64,000 nt of DNA from Chitinophagaceae bacterium UBA1931 (GTDB lineage: Bacteria; Bacteroidota; Bacteroidia; Chitinophagales; Chitinophagaceae). The DNA is taken from NCBI GenBank assembly GCA_002337125.1, contig DDFJ01000004.1, positions 1,167,889 through 1,231,888 on the forward strand, in the 5' to 3' direction. The position numbers and the translations under genes are program-made. The notes under the pieces are model-generated. The model was not told the origin of the DNA. It saw nothing but the letters and a program-made list of their open reading frames with translations, and made no database searches. Positions 42,957-52,724 of this stretch are shown here, one piece after another (position 1 is the stretch's first letter; each line of letters starts with the position of its first letter).

Positions 42957-44270
42957 ATGGAAATAGACAAAACCACATACTACGATCTTTCAATCCTTAA
43001 CAACGAGGAAGAATATTCGCTGCTGCACAGGATTAATTTCTGTACAACAAACGGAGGTAAAGAACGGTTGCAGCACCTGCTTACAAATCCGCACAGCAGT
43101 TTGCTGAAAATTCAGCAAACGCAATCCGCATTAAAGCAAATCATTTCAGTATTGGATAAGTGGCCTGTGCAAATCACCAACGGAACCATTCTTGTACTGG
43201 AAAAATTTTATGGTTACCCGTTTGAAAATATCCCCAACAGCCACTCGCCTGTTTCAGCCATGCTGTACAGGATTTTTGATTCACCCGATTACCGGTTAGT
43301 ACGATACTCTGTTGGTCATTTCATTGATTTCCTGAAAGGGCTGGATAAAATGCAGGAATTATTTTCTGCAGATAATTCTTCAGTGCTTTTATCAGGCATT
43401 GTTACCGACATCAGGCGAAGGATGAACAATGAACTTATTCAGCAAATGCTTGAAAGCGATGCATCTCTTCTTCCTCCAGCTAAAATGCTGCGGTTTGGTC
43501 ATTACCTGCGTTACGGATTTAAGCAACATGCAGAAATGCTGATTGATCTTTATCACCAGCTTGATGCATTGTACAGTATGGCCGTTGCAGTAAAAAAGTT
43601 CAACCTTCACTTCCCGGAAATCATCGATACAAAAGAACCCGTCATACAGGCCAACGGTTTGTATCACCTGTTATTGCAAACGCCTGTTGCTTATGATATC
43701 ACATTAAATCCGCAAACCAACTTTTTGTTTTTAACCGGTGCAAACATGGCTGGTAAAAGCACATTAATCAAATCGGTTGGATGTGCAGTTTATCTTGCTC
43801 ATGTGGGCATGGGCGTACCTGCACAATCCATGCAGTTAAGTTTATTTGATGGATTGCTGAGCAATATCCAGGTGCAGGACAATATTGTAAAAGGTGAGAG
43901 CTATTTCTTCAATGAAGTGCAACGCATTAAAAACACCGTTTTAAAAATCAACGATGGAAGAAAATGGCTGGTATTGATTGATGAATTATTCAAAGGCACC
44001 AACATCCAGGATGCCATGCATTGCAGCACAGCCGTGATTAAGGGATTGCTCAAAATAAAAAGTTCACTCTTCATCCTTTCCACGCACCTGTATGAAATAG
44101 GTGAAGAGTTGAAAGTATACCCGAATATTTCGTTCCGCTATTTTGAAACAACTGCCGATAATGAACAACTGCATTTCAGTTACCAGTTGAAAGAAGGCAT
44201 CAGCAACGACAGGTTTGGTTACCTGATTCTGAAGCGTGAAAAAGTGGTGGACTTGCTGGAGAATCTGTAG
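42957..44270 (+). CDS. Short MutS-family ATPase
   Basis: The 437-residue protein has the MutS C-terminal module only: a helical lever region, then Walker A TGANMAGKST, signature-like GESYFFNEVQR, Walker B WLVLIDELFKGTN and the FILSTHLYE segment. The mismatch-binding domain I and connector of MutS1 are missing, and no Smr domain as in MutS2 is present. Such MutS-like proteins are common in Bacteroidota and poorly understood. The gene is 27 bases after pyrC and is probably in its operon. Confidence 0.85.
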   Translation: MEIDKTTYYDLSILNNEEEYSLLHRINFCTTNGGKERLQHLLTNPHSSLLKIQQTQSALKQIISVLDKWPVQITNGTILVLEKFYGYPFENIPNSHSPVSAMLYRIFDSPDYRLVRYSVGHFIDFLKGLDKMQELFSADNSSVLLSGIVTDIRRRMNNELIQQMLESDASLLPPAKMLRFGHYLRYGFKQHAEMLIDLYHQLDALYSMAVAVKKFNLHFPEIIDTKEPVIQANGLYHLLLQTPVAYDITLNPQTNFLFLTGANMAGKSTLIKSVGCAVYLAHVGMGVPAQSMQLSLFDGLLSNIQVQDNIVKGESYFFNEVQRIKNTVLKINDGRKWLVLIDELFKGTNIQDAMHCSTAVIKGLLKIKSSLFILSTHLYEIGEELKVYPNISFRYFETTADNEQLHFSYQLKEGISNDRFGYLILKREKVVDLLENL

Positions 44271-44309
44271 GCTGCAATTATTTCTATCCGCATTTTTCAA
44301 GAAGAATTT

Positions 44310-44317
44310 TATATTTG
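44310..44317 (+). promoter_or_regulatory. -7 promoter element of the 114-residue membrane protein gene
   Basis: TATATTTG is an exact match, 40 bases before the ATG at 44358. Confidence 0.5.
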
Positions 44318-44357
44318 AATACATCATTCTTAACAGGCCAAAACCATTGCTTGCATC

Positions 44358-44702
44358 ATGACCTCATTGGAAAAGAAATCACTCCTCCTATTTCTGTTTC
44401 ACTGTGTACTCACATTGGGGGCCTATCTTGTTCCTTTTCTGATCAGCTGGAAAATAGCAGTACCTGTTTTTGTTTTAACCATTGCACAACATGCCATTTT
44501 CGGGCGCTGCCTGCTCAATGCAAAACATGGTTTATCTGAAGAAGACGGAAGCACATTTTACTCTGATTTAATTGAGCGGCTTGGTTTTGAGCCCAATAAA
44601 AAAGCCATCCGTTTTTTTGTACGCAAAATCCTTTACACATCCCTTACCATTGTTACGTTAATCTGGCAGGTTTATCTGGGTAACCAACCTTTACTTTTCT
44701 GA
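44358..44702 (+). CDS. Small membrane protein of unknown function
   Basis: The 114-residue protein has hydrophobic segments at about residues 7-30 and 33-50 and another at 90-110, with a conserved-looking loop QHAIFGRCLLNAKHGLSEEDGSTFYSDLIERLGF. It is probably an inner-membrane protein with three helices. I do not recognise a named family. It lies between the MutS-like gene and yifB on the same strand and has its own promoter element. Confidence 0.65.
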   Translation: MTSLEKKSLLLFLFHCVLTLGAYLVPFLISWKIAVPVFVLTIAQHAIFGRCLLNAKHGLSEEDGSTFYSDLIERLGFEPNKKAIRFFVRKILYTSLTIVTLIWQVYLGNQPLLF

Positions 44703-44769
44703 GCACAGAGTTATTCCATCTCGGCAAAAAAATTTAGCTTTACCCTTTCTTAAACAATCTGGTCTCTGC

Positions 44770-46311
44770 ATGCTGGTAAAAACCTTTGGAAGCGCTGTAT
44801 ATGGAGTGAATGCCATCACTATTACTGTTGAAGTAAATGTGAGCAGCGGTCAGAAGTTTTTCATGGTAGGCTTACCCGACAGTGCTGTAAAAGAAAGTGA
44901 ACAGCGGATTGAAAGTGCGTTAAAAACAACCGGTCATTATTTCCCCAGAACTAAAGTAATCGTAAACCTTGCTCCTGCCGATATCCGCAAAACAGGAACT
45001 GCATTTGATTTACCCATTGCCATTGGAATACTTGGGGCAACTGAACAAATTGACCATCCTGAAAAATTAAGTGAATATGTTATCATGGGTGAGCTGAGTC
45101 TTGACGGAAGTATTCAACCCATTAAAGGCGCATTGCCAATCGCCATACAGGCAAGAAAAGAAAATTTTAAAGGATTGATTGTTCCCAAACAAAATGCACG
45201 GGAAGCGGGAATGGTGAATAACCTGAATGTGTACGGTGTTGAACACATTCTTGATGTTGTGAACTTTTTTAAAGATGAATCAACATTGCAGCCGGTAGTA
45301 GTAAATACGAGAGAAGAGTTTTTTCATTCGCAATATGATTTTGAATTTGATTTCAGTGATGTAAAAGGACAAAGCAATATCAAACGTGCATTGGAAATTG
45401 CAGCTGCAGGAAGTCATAATGCAATTTTAATTGGCCCTCCCGGTGCAGGCAAAACAATGCTGGCAAAACGGCTACCGACTATTCTTCCTCCACTGAGTTT
45501 GCAGGAAGCACTGGAAACAACAAAAATTCATAGTGTGGCGGGAAAGCTTCCTGAAAATTCAACACTTATTTCAAAACGTCCTTTCCGTTCTCCGCATCAT
45601 ACAATTTCTGATGTAGCATTAGTTGGAGGGGGAACAAATCCTCAGCCTGGTGAAATTTCATTAGCACATAATGGTGTTTTGTTTTTAGATGAATTACCAG
45701 AATTCAAACGCACAGTTCTTGAAGTGATGCGCCAGCCAATGGAGGAAAGAAGAGTTACAATTTCAAGAGCAAAAGTGGCAATTGATTTTCCGGCATCGTT
45801 TATGCTTATTGCATCAATGAATCCATGCCCCTGCGGTTTTTACAATCATCCTGAAAAAGAATGTACTTGTCAGCCGGGTGCTGTACAGAAATATCTCAAC
45901 AAAATTTCAGGACCATTGCTTGATCGTATTGATCTGCATGTTGAAGTTACACCTGTACCGTTCAGCGAACTTGCAAGAAAAGAAAACAGTGAAGACAGTG
46001 CAACGATTCGTGACCGTGTAATCATTGCAAGGGAAATACAGGAAGAGCGATACAAAACGTTTGAAGGCATTTATGCCAATGCACAAATGACCAGCAAACA
46101 ACTGAAAGATATTTGCGTGATTTCACAAGCAGGTCAAACGCTGCTAAAAGCAGCAATGGATAAACTGAATTTAAGTGCAAGAGCGTACGACCGCATTTTA
46201 AAAGTGAGCCGTACAATTGCTGATCTTGCGCAAAGCACAGATATAAAAGTTGAACATTTAGCAGAAGCTATTCAATACCGTAGTCTGGACAGAGAAGGAT
46301 GGGCAGGTTAA
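44770..46311 (+). CDS. YifB/ComM-family AAA+ ATPase (Mg-chelatase-like)
   Basis: The 513-residue protein has an N-terminal Lon-protease-like S5 fold domain (VNVSSGQKFFMVGLPDSAVKES), the AAA+ core with GPPGAGKTMLAKRLP and VLFLDELPEF, a Cys-containing insert (NPCPCGFYNHPEKECTC), and a C-terminal lid domain with ARAYDRILKVSRTIADL. ComM of this family promotes branch migration in natural transformation. With the ComEA-like HhH protein at 31894 it hints at DNA uptake ability, though both families are widespread. A weak -7-like TAGCTTTA lies upstream (44735-44742). Confidence 0.9.
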   Translation: MLVKTFGSAVYGVNAITITVEVNVSSGQKFFMVGLPDSAVKESEQRIESALKTTGHYFPRTKVIVNLAPADIRKTGTAFDLPIAIGILGATEQIDHPEKLSEYVIMGELSLDGSIQPIKGALPIAIQARKENFKGLIVPKQNAREAGMVNNLNVYGVEHILDVVNFFKDESTLQPVVVNTREEFFHSQYDFEFDFSDVKGQSNIKRALEIAAAGSHNAILIGPPGAGKTMLAKRLPTILPPLSLQEALETTKIHSVAGKLPENSTLISKRPFRSPHHTISDVALVGGGTNPQPGEISLAHNGVLFLDELPEFKRTVLEVMRQPMEERRVTISRAKVAIDFPASFMLIASMNPCPCGFYNHPEKECTCQPGAVQKYLNKISGPLLDRIDLHVEVTPVPFSELARKENSEDSATIRDRVIIAREIQEERYKTFEGIYANAQMTSKQLKDICVISQAGQTLLKAAMDKLNLSARAYDRILKVSRTIADLAQSTDIKVEHLAEAIQYRSLDREGWAG

Positions 46312-46325
46312 AATGAAAACAAAAC

Positions 46326-47330
46326 ATGCAATTTGAATGTAGAAAAATAAACGGCATTTCCATTATTATCCCCAACTATAACGGAATAGAACTATTGCCG
46401 AAAATAATTCCCCCTGCACTTACAGCTGCACAAAACTCAGGGATGGAATTTGAAATCATTGTTGTGGATGATCATTCATCTGATGAATCAGTTAACCTGC
46501 TGAAAAAACAATTTCCGTTTGTTACATGCATTGAAAACAATTCGAACCTTGGTTTTTCAAAAACGGTCAACAAGGGAATTCACGCTTCAACATTTAACTG
46601 GATACTTTTATTAAACAGCGATGTTATTCTTGAGTCGGATTATTTAAAGCAACTTTTAAAATACACTGCAAACAATAAAATATTTGGCGTTACCGGGCGC
46701 ATCATTGGCTGGAATGATGACGGAATAATGGATGCTGCGAAATTCCCCATCATGCACGGAACCAAACTGAAAACATCTACCGACTACATGATGACAAATG
46801 AAGGAGACATGCAGAACGGCATTTACAGTTTATACCTTACAGGAGCCAATGCATTTATCAATAAAGATGCACTATTGTACATTGGCGGATTGAATGAACT
46901 GTTCTCTCCTTTTTATGCAGAAGATACAGAGCTCAGCATTCGTGCATGGCGCCTTGGCTTTGAATGTATGTATGAACACAATGCCATTTGTCGCCACCAA
47001 CGATCAGGCACAATCAATACTGCGGTTAAAAAAGATTTTATCAGGGTAGTTTACAACCGCAACAAAATGTACCTGCATGCCATACACCTGCAGGGATTTG
47101 GATTATGGTTATGGTGGGCACAGCTTATTGCTGAAGTAGCTGCACAAACGTTGCTCTTTAAAACAAGCTACATCAAATCATTTGTACAGGTTATCCGTCA
47201 TTTACCACAGGTAAAAGAAAGCAGGAAAGCAATCCTGCAAAAAAATGTTCCGCTTATTTCCCTGAAGGATGTTGTAAAAAAAATAGAAACTTTTTCAAAA
47301 GGAAAATCGTATTCAACTTTTGTACGCTGA
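46326..47330 (+). CDS. Glycosyltransferase family 2
   Basis: The 334-residue protein has the GT-A fold of family 2: SIIIPNYNGIELLPK, EIIVVDDHSSDES and LLLNSDVILE with the metal-binding DxD-type Asp, and a later AEDTELSIRAWRLGF acceptor motif (ED). It lacks strong membrane helices, though a WLWWAQLIAEVAAQ segment near residue 260 is hydrophobic. It likely adds a sugar to a surface polysaccharide. It starts 15 bases after yifB. Confidence 0.85.
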   Translation: MQFECRKINGISIIIPNYNGIELLPKIIPPALTAAQNSGMEFEIIVVDDHSSDESVNLLKKQFPFVTCIENNSNLGFSKTVNKGIHASTFNWILLLNSDVILESDYLKQLLKYTANNKIFGVTGRIIGWNDDGIMDAAKFPIMHGTKLKTSTDYMMTNEGDMQNGIYSLYLTGANAFINKDALLYIGGLNELFSPFYAEDTELSIRAWRLGFECMYEHNAICRHQRSGTINTAVKKDFIRVVYNRNKMYLHAIHLQGFGLWLWWAQLIAEVAAQTLLFKTSYIKSFVQVIRHLPQVKESRKAILQKNVPLISLKDVVKKIETFSKGKSYSTFVR

Positions 47331-47376
47331 TTACAAAAATCTGTAGCAAATTAATAGCTCCCGTTTCGTTTGTTGG

Positions 47377-48294
47377 CTAAACAATCTTAAAGAACATCTT
47401 TATACAAAATAAGAATATCCTTATTCCGGATCTTTTTTTAGTGGCAAGAATTTCGTTCCGGTATTTCCACACAATACAACTCCGCTTAAAATTATTTGCA
47501 ATCGAAAAACTTTGATAAGAACTGTAAAGCTTTTTCACAATATCTCCGTTTTCAACCCCGGAATCAGCAACCAGGTCATTAAAGACTTTTAACCGTTGCC
47601 GTATTAACGCATTCCTATCTGTATGTTCCTTTTTTTTCTTCGCACCTTTTACTTTAATTGCTGCAATTATATTACCTGTATGCTGGCGGTATTTCACCAA
47701 TGGACTATCAGTATAATTCATTTTACCAAAACAGGAAACATAAAAAGCAATATACCAGTCGTACCATACAAATGGAGGAAAAGGCAAACAGTTCATCAAC
47801 ATATTTCTGCGTACAAGAAGTGCATGTCCTGAAACAACATTGCAAATAGCAAAAGGCAGGCAATTATTGTACGGTTTCAGATTCTTAATATCAGTCATCT
47901 TCTTGCCCAGGCTATTATCTTGATCATCGATAAATTCAGAATCAGAATAAACAAGATCATATCCCTGAATCTGATTCAGTAAAACTTCAATCTTATTTTT
48001 TTCCCAAAGATCATCCTGGTCACAAAAAGCAACAAAATCACCGCTGCTTTTCAGAACAGCCTGTTCGAAATTTTTATTGATGCCAAGTTGTAAACTGTTG
48101 CGAAATGTTTTTATCCGGTTATCCCTTTTTTCATATTCCTTTAATATCTCCCAGGTATCATCCGTTGAACAATCATCCACAACAATTATTTCAAGATTGG
48201 TATAGGTTTGTTCAAGTACAGATGTAATCTGCTCCCGCAAATAAGCAGCGCCATTATATGTACATAATGCTATGGAGACAAGAGGATGATTCAT
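47377..48294 (-). CDS. Glycosyltransferase family 2
   Basis: The 305-residue protein has the family 2 core: SIALCTYNGAAYLREQI, EIIVVDDCSTDDTWE and FCDQDDLWEKNK with the DxD region. The C-terminal part has basic patches but no clear transmembrane segment apart from a hydrophobic tail. The likely task is transfer of a sugar in rhamnan- or O-antigen-like glycan assembly; donor and acceptor are unknown. It follows the next glycosyltransferase gene on the same strand (51 bases apart), so the two are probably in one operon. Confidence 0.85.
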   Translation of the reverse strand: MNHPLVSIALCTYNGAAYLREQITSVLEQTYTNLEIIVVDDCSTDDTWEILKEYEKRDNRIKTFRNSLQLGINKNFEQAVLKSSGDFVAFCDQDDLWEKNKIEVLLNQIQGYDLVYSDSEFIDDQDNSLGKKMTDIKNLKPYNNCLPFAICNVVSGHALLVRRNMLMNCLPFPPFVWYDWYIAFYVSCFGKMNYTDSPLVKYRQHTGNIIAAIKVKGAKKKKEHTDRNALIRQRLKVFNDLVADSGVENGDIVKKLYSSYQSFSIANNFKRSCIVWKYRNEILATKKRSGIRIFLFCIKMFFKIV

Positions 48295-48344
48295 ACGTTA
48301 CAGGTTAAAAGATTTACAGCTGGTAATTGTTTGATTAACCAACG

Positions 48345-49220
48345 TTAAATCTTTTTATAATTTTTATACTCACCGGGTATCCATCCGGTAATACTGAACA
48401 CAATCCGTTTCAGCTTATCTTTTGAAGAGGCGTATTTCAATTTCAGATCGGGCGTAAACGGCCAGTTTTGTTTTTCAATTCTTTCATGCATTACAGTCGG
48501 ATGCTGACCTGTAAATTTTTTTACCGGCTCCTTTGCTTCCTGGTAATTGTAAATTGATTTGCTGAACTCTTCGTAATATTCTTCTACTTTATCCTTTTTA
48601 TATACTGCAATATTTTCTTTGATCTTTTCCTGCATGGCATCAGGTTTACGTACCCAGCCATAATGATAAACCGTTGCATCAATCAGCTTCACATTCAATT
48701 TATCGTTTGGTTTTTTCCTGAAACCCTGTGCATCCCTGTATGAAAAAAAGTCTTTGTTATTACGGATGATCCTTACTTCCCTGCGGTACCATGAATATTT
48801 TGCACCAACAAAATCATATGATCCAAAAAAGTGGCAATAATTAAACAGCAATCCGTCTACTTTTTTATCATCCACATATTGCTCCATTGCACGGCGAATA
48901 GCAGGATAATCTTTCTCATGCAGAATTTCATCGCCCTGTAAATAAAAAGCCCAATCGTATTCCGCTGCTATTGCCTGGAATGCTTTATCCGTTTCAAGGG
49001 CAAGTACCCGGCCTCCGGCTTTCTGTGTATCATCCCACACCGTTTCAAACACTTCAATTTTCGGGTCAATTGATTTTACAACGTTTAATGTATCATCATC
49101 CGAATTGCCAACTGCCACAATTACTTTATCGCACAAAGGCAGCAATGACCTCAGCGATTCTGCAAAAGGATAATCAAACTTTACTCCGTTCCTGATAAAT
49201 GAGAAGCCGCAAACCTTCAT
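48345..49220 (-). CDS. Glycosyltransferase family 2-like protein
   Basis: The 291-residue protein has a compact GT-A fold: FSFIRNGVKFDYPF at the start, DKVIVAVGNSDDDTL, and YLQGDEILHE, where GDE takes the place of the DxD motif. The middle part has YRREVRIIRN and VYHYGWVRKPD, typical of this subgroup. It is the first gene of a two-gene run, with a full promoter match at 49255-49286. Function in surface glycan synthesis is inferred. Confidence 0.8.
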   Translation of the reverse strand: MKVCGFSFIRNGVKFDYPFAESLRSLLPLCDKVIVAVGNSDDDTLNVVKSIDPKIEVFETVWDDTQKAGGRVLALETDKAFQAIAAEYDWAFYLQGDEILHEKDYPAIRRAMEQYVDDKKVDGLLFNYCHFFGSYDFVGAKYSWYRREVRIIRNNKDFFSYRDAQGFRKKPNDKLNVKLIDATVYHYGWVRKPDAMQEKIKENIAVYKKDKVEEYYEEFSKSIYNYQEAKEPVKKFTGQHPTVMHERIEKQNWPFTPDLKLKYASSKDKLKRIVFSITGWIPGEYKNYKKI

Positions 49221-49254
49221 AAGAATAATATTTCAGTGTCTGATCTGAACCAGC

Positions 49255-49286
49255 CAAAATTACAAGGATTACAGGCACAGTTCAAA
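49255..49286 (-). promoter_or_regulatory. Promoter of the glycosyltransferase pair
   Basis: On the minus strand TTTG (49286-49283) is followed after 20 bases by TAATTTTG (49262-49255), both exact elements, 35 bases before the ATG at 49220. Confidence 0.6.
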
Positions 49287-49344
49287 TCCCGTTACTGAAA
49301 GATCGGAATTCCTGCAAACTTGTCTTATTTTTAGGGATGGCTCA

Positions 49345-51189
49345 ATGTTTGACCAATTTCTGTCTTTTACAAATTATATTATGAAGCTTTTAATTAAATA
49401 CTTATCTCCATACAAAAGTTTGATTATGCTAACCATGGCATTGGCCGGGATCAATATTGGCTTTTCGCTCATTGATCCTATCTTATTTGGTAAGCTCATC
49501 AACCTTGCAACAAGACACCTTGGGCAAAACAATCATCCCACCCTTAGTAAAAATGATTTCTTTTTTTCGTTTAAGTGGGCAAAGCCCGGAGTGTTATATA
49601 TTGTTGCAGCATCCATAACAGTTGCAATGATCAGCCGTATTGCAAAAGCTTTCCAGGATTATTTCCAGAATCTGACCACGCAAAAATTCGGCGCCAAAGT
49701 TTTTACCGATGGTTTGAAACATGCTATGAAACTTCCTTACCAGGATTTTGAAGATCAGCGGAGCGGTGAAACACTTTCCATTCTCACCAAGGTTAGAACT
49801 GATACAGAAAAATTTGTTGCAACATTCGTTAATATACTATTCCCGGTTATTATAGGAATTATCATTGTTGCTGTTTACGCATCTTCTATTCACTGGTCAC
49901 TGCCATTCATTTATTTCGGAGGCATTATACTTCTCATCATCATTTCAAATGCACTGAGCAAAAAAGTAAAAGCAGTACAAAAAACAATTGTTACACAAAC
50001 AACGCAATTAGCAGGCGCAACAACTGAATCACTAAGAAATATTGAACTGGTAAAAAGTCTGGGCTTAACCGACCAGGAAGTAACACGTCTCAACAAAAAC
50101 ACATTTAAAATTCTCGGGCTTGAGTTAACCAAGGTAAAACGTATCCGCAGTATCAGCTTTGTGCAGGGAACTTTTGTGAACACTTTACGCCAGGTAATTT
50201 TGTTTATGTTGATGTGGGTGATATATGAAGGAAAGATGGATGCCGGCCAATTAGTCACCATGCAGATCTTTTCGTTCTTTGTATTTGGACCATTGCAGGA
50301 AATCGGCAATATTCTGCTTGCTTATCGTGAAGCAGAAGCATCGATTACCAACTTTCATAAGCTGATGGAAAAACAACCGGAGCCCACTCCTTTAAGTCCG
50401 CAGCATCTGGGTAAAATTGAAACACTGCAGTTCAGCAATGTGGCATTTAAACATCAAACAGCATCGCAGCATGCTATCAACAACATCAGTTTTGATGTAA
50501 AGATTGGAGAAACCGTGGCGTTTGTAGGACCATCCGGTTCCGGAAAAACAACATTGATGAAGCTGCTTGTGGGGCTTTATCGTCCGCAACAAGGAAATAT
50601 TTTTTATAATGGCATGGATGAAACCTCCATCAATTTTGAAGACCTGCGCAACCAGATAGGTTTTGTTACGCAGGATACACAGTTGTTCAGCGGAACCATC
50701 AGGGAAAACCTCACATTTGTAAACCCAACTGCAAATGAAGATGAACTGACTGATGCGTTGAATAAAGCAAGTTGCCAGCGCTTACTTTCAAGAGCTGAAA
50801 AAGGCTTGGAAACTATGATTGGTGAAGGTGGATTAAAATTAAGCGGTGGCGAAAAACAACGTTTATCGATTGCCCGTGCATTGCTGCGCAAACCAAGATT
50901 ATTGATTTTTGATGAAGCAACATCTGCACTTGATTCAATTACTGAAGAAGAAATTACATCAACCATACGTGACATCTCATCACAACGAAACCAGATTACC
51001 ATTTTGATTGCACATCGTCTTTCAACTATTATGCATGCTGATCGCATTTATGTACTGGAAGGTGGCGATGTGGTTGAAACAGGATCGCACCAGGATCTCC
51101 TGGAAGAGAAAGGTCTGTATTATGCTATGTGGCGCCAGCAAATTGGTGAACGTAAAAAAATTGCTCTTGCAGCACCACAAAGCAATTAG
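49345..51189 (+). CDS. ABC exporter, fused permease and ATPase
   Basis: The 614-residue half-transporter has an N-terminal membrane domain with about six helices (residues 30-330), then the ATPase domain: Walker A GPSGSGKTT, Q-loop VTQDTQLFSGT, signature LSGGEKQR, Walker B LLIFDEATSALD and the H-loop AHRLST. It probably works as a homodimer, exporting a lipid, peptide or drug. A start at ATG 49381 (MKLLIKYLSPYKS) is equally possible. A near-consensus -7 (TATTTTTA) lies just upstream. Confidence 0.9.
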   Translation: MFDQFLSFTNYIMKLLIKYLSPYKSLIMLTMALAGINIGFSLIDPILFGKLINLATRHLGQNNHPTLSKNDFFFSFKWAKPGVLYIVAASITVAMISRIAKAFQDYFQNLTTQKFGAKVFTDGLKHAMKLPYQDFEDQRSGETLSILTKVRTDTEKFVATFVNILFPVIIGIIIVAVYASSIHWSLPFIYFGGIILLIIISNALSKKVKAVQKTIVTQTTQLAGATTESLRNIELVKSLGLTDQEVTRLNKNTFKILGLELTKVKRIRSISFVQGTFVNTLRQVILFMLMWVIYEGKMDAGQLVTMQIFSFFVFGPLQEIGNILLAYREAEASITNFHKLMEKQPEPTPLSPQHLGKIETLQFSNVAFKHQTASQHAINNISFDVKIGETVAFVGPSGSGKTTLMKLLVGLYRPQQGNIFYNGMDETSINFEDLRNQIGFVTQDTQLFSGTIRENLTFVNPTANEDELTDALNKASCQRLLSRAEKGLETMIGEGGLKLSGGEKQRLSIARALLRKPRLLIFDEATSALDSITEEEITSTIRDISSQRNQITILIAHRLSTIMHADRIYVLEGGDVVETGSHQDLLEEKGLYYAMWRQQIGERKKIALAAPQSN

Positions 51190-51204
51190 TGTGACAAGGA
51201 TCAC

Positions 51205-51233
51205 TTTGTATCCGTTAATAAAATTTACATTTG
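51205..51233 (+). promoter_or_regulatory. Promoter of the DUF983 gene
   Basis: TTTG at 51205-51208 and TACATTTG at 51226-51233 are both exact elements, with a somewhat short spacing of 17 bases. Confidence 0.5.
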
Positions 51234-51249
51234 CGCAAAACTTTCCGGA

Positions 51250-51672
51250 ATGAGTGCGAAGAAGCCCAATTACCTGTTGAGTATTTTATCCATGAACTGC
51301 CCAAGATGCAGACGGGGAAAATTATTCAAGGATTACAGTGCGTATAACTTTAAACATACATTTGATATGCACAAAGAATGTCCTGTATGCAAACAGAAAT
51401 ATGATATGGAGCCAGGCTTCTGGTATGGAACAGGATATGTGAGTTATGCGTTGGCTATTGCATTTTCTGTAGCAACATTTATTGCATGGTGGGTATTGAT
51501 TGGAATTTCAGTAAGTGATAACCGTGTACTTTGGTGGCTTTTGACCAATTCCATTTTATTAATCGTGCTTCAACCTGTTTTAATGCGTTTAAGCCGCACC
51601 ATCTATGTTTATTTCTTTGTAAAATACGACGAGCATTACGAAAGCAGCGAACCCAGAAAGTTCGACTATTGA
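51250..51672 (+). CDS. DUF983 family membrane protein
   Basis: The 140-residue protein has an N-terminal zinc-ribbon-like part with two CxxC motifs (CPRCRRG and CPVCKQKY), the DUF983 signature MEPGFWYGTGYVSYA, and two transmembrane helices (about residues 58-82 and 92-112). Function is unknown. It has its own promoter and terminator. Confidence 0.87.
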   Translation: MSAKKPNYLLSILSMNCPRCRRGKLFKDYSAYNFKHTFDMHKECPVCKQKYDMEPGFWYGTGYVSYALAIAFSVATFIAWWVLIGISVSDNRVLWWLLTNSILLIVLQPVLMRLSRTIYVYFFVKYDEHYESSEPRKFDY

Positions 51673-51710
51673 TCAGGAGAAGAAGCCAGTAATAATCCCA
51701 AAGCATATTG

Positions 51711-51743
51711 AACCCGTTTGACTTGGTCGACGGGTTTTTTGTT
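51711..51743 (+). terminator. Intrinsic terminator of the DUF983 gene
   Basis: The stem AACCCGT/ACGGGTT (7 bp) is followed by a T-rich tail. Confidence 0.75.
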
Positions 51744-51789
51744 TTAGCCAAATAATGATATGGGATTGATCAAAACAATAAACCTGAAA

Positions 51790-52197
51790 TTATTCAAGAT
51801 TGTCCCATGCTTTTACATCCCCTTCTTTGATTTGTAAAATAGCAAACAGGATAACAATACCCAGAAGACCAATCAGCGACTGACCTATGCCTAACCCGAG
51901 TTGTATGTTAATCAATAATGCAATAATACTTGTTCCCAGGTAGCCATAGAATCCTGCCTTTTTCCACTTAAAGAGCAGTACAGCAAAAGCAACATTGGCA
52001 ATTGCACAAACACCCATTGCAACTAACCAGCCTGAAGCATCCGGTTTATGCAGACTTTTCACAACCAAATCTCTTCCAAAAAAATAAAGTGCAGCAGTAA
52101 GGGAATTTGTAACGATCAGCAAAATCAACCAGGCCGTTACACAGCCATGTCTTTGTTTAGGTTCATTTTCTTCATTGAAAATTGTATCTGTTTCCAT
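51790..52197 (-). CDS. Small multi-pass membrane protein
   Basis: The 135-residue protein has a hydrophilic N-terminus and four predicted helices (about residues 20-42, 55-75, 82-100 and 104-122). It resembles small uncharacterised Bacteroidota membrane proteins; I do not recognise a named family. The DUF2721 gene precedes it by 12 bases on the same strand, so both are in one operon. Confidence 0.7.
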   Translation of the reverse strand: METDTIFNEENEPKQRHGCVTAWLILLIVTNSLTAALYFFGRDLVVKSLHKPDASGWLVAMGVCAIANVAFAVLLFKWKKAGFYGYLGTSIIALLINIQLGLGIGQSLIGLLGIVILFAILQIKEGDVKAWDNLE

Positions 52198-52209
52198 TTT
52201 TCAGAATAT

Positions 52210-52665
52210 TTAGTTTTTAGTTGTGTCCGGAGTTTCATCGCCATCAAGCATTGATTTTATCAAACCTTTTTTACCCAGTTCCATATCACTTAATACAAGA
52301 TCAATAGCTCTTGTACTTAGCACAATTTCAATCAAAGAATAAATTAATGAAGTAAGCAGGCTTAATAAGCTGAAAGCAAAAATCCATTTTGCCGCCGTCA
52401 TGTAATTATTAAAAATAAGAAACATGCACACTACACAAAAAACAAAACTCAGTACACCAAAGCCCTGCATGTTGCGGATTAAACCAATACGGATATGCAG
52501 ATTCTTGATTTGCTTTTGTATCAAAGGATTTTTTTCTTCTTCATGATATTCGCTGTGCAGTGTTCTTACCAGTGAAGCCAACGCAAGAAAGCGATTGGTA
52601 TATGCCAGCATAAGAAGTGTAATAGCAGGAAACAATAATGCGGGAGTAGTAATTGACAGTTCCAT
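52210..52665 (-). CDS. DUF2721 family membrane protein
   Basis: The 151-residue protein begins with the pattern typical of DUF2721 (TTPALLFPAITLLMLAYTNRFLALASLVR), followed by a polar helical part and two further helices (about residues 70-90 and 95-115). Function is unknown. It is the first gene of a two-gene unit with the membrane protein that follows. Confidence 0.83.
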   Translation of the reverse strand: MELSITTPALLFPAITLLMLAYTNRFLALASLVRTLHSEYHEEEKNPLIQKQIKNLHIRIGLIRNMQGFGVLSFVFCVVCMFLIFNNYMTAAKWIFAFSLLSLLTSLIYSLIEIVLSTRAIDLVLSDMELGKKGLIKSMLDGDETPDTTKN

Positions 52666-52682
52666 ATTTAAATGTACAACTG

Positions 52683-52718
52683 AAAAAAATAAACGGCTGC
52701 AAAAACCTGCAGCCGTTT
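52683..52718 (-). terminator. Intrinsic terminator of the TonB receptor gene
   Basis: AAACGGCTGC and GCAGCCGTTT form a 10-bp stem, followed on the minus strand by a T-run. Confidence 0.85.
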
Positions 52719-52724
52719 ACTCAC

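Noticed and set aside
31894..46311. A natural competence system (ComEA-like HhH protein and YifB/ComM)
   Set aside because: Both families are widespread in bacteria without known transformation; no ComEC, pilus or DprA genes are in the window.
46326..51189. A capsule or O-antigen biosynthesis island
   Set aside because: Three glycosyltransferases and an ABC exporter lie near each other, but on different strands and without polymerase, flippase or sugar nucleotide genes.
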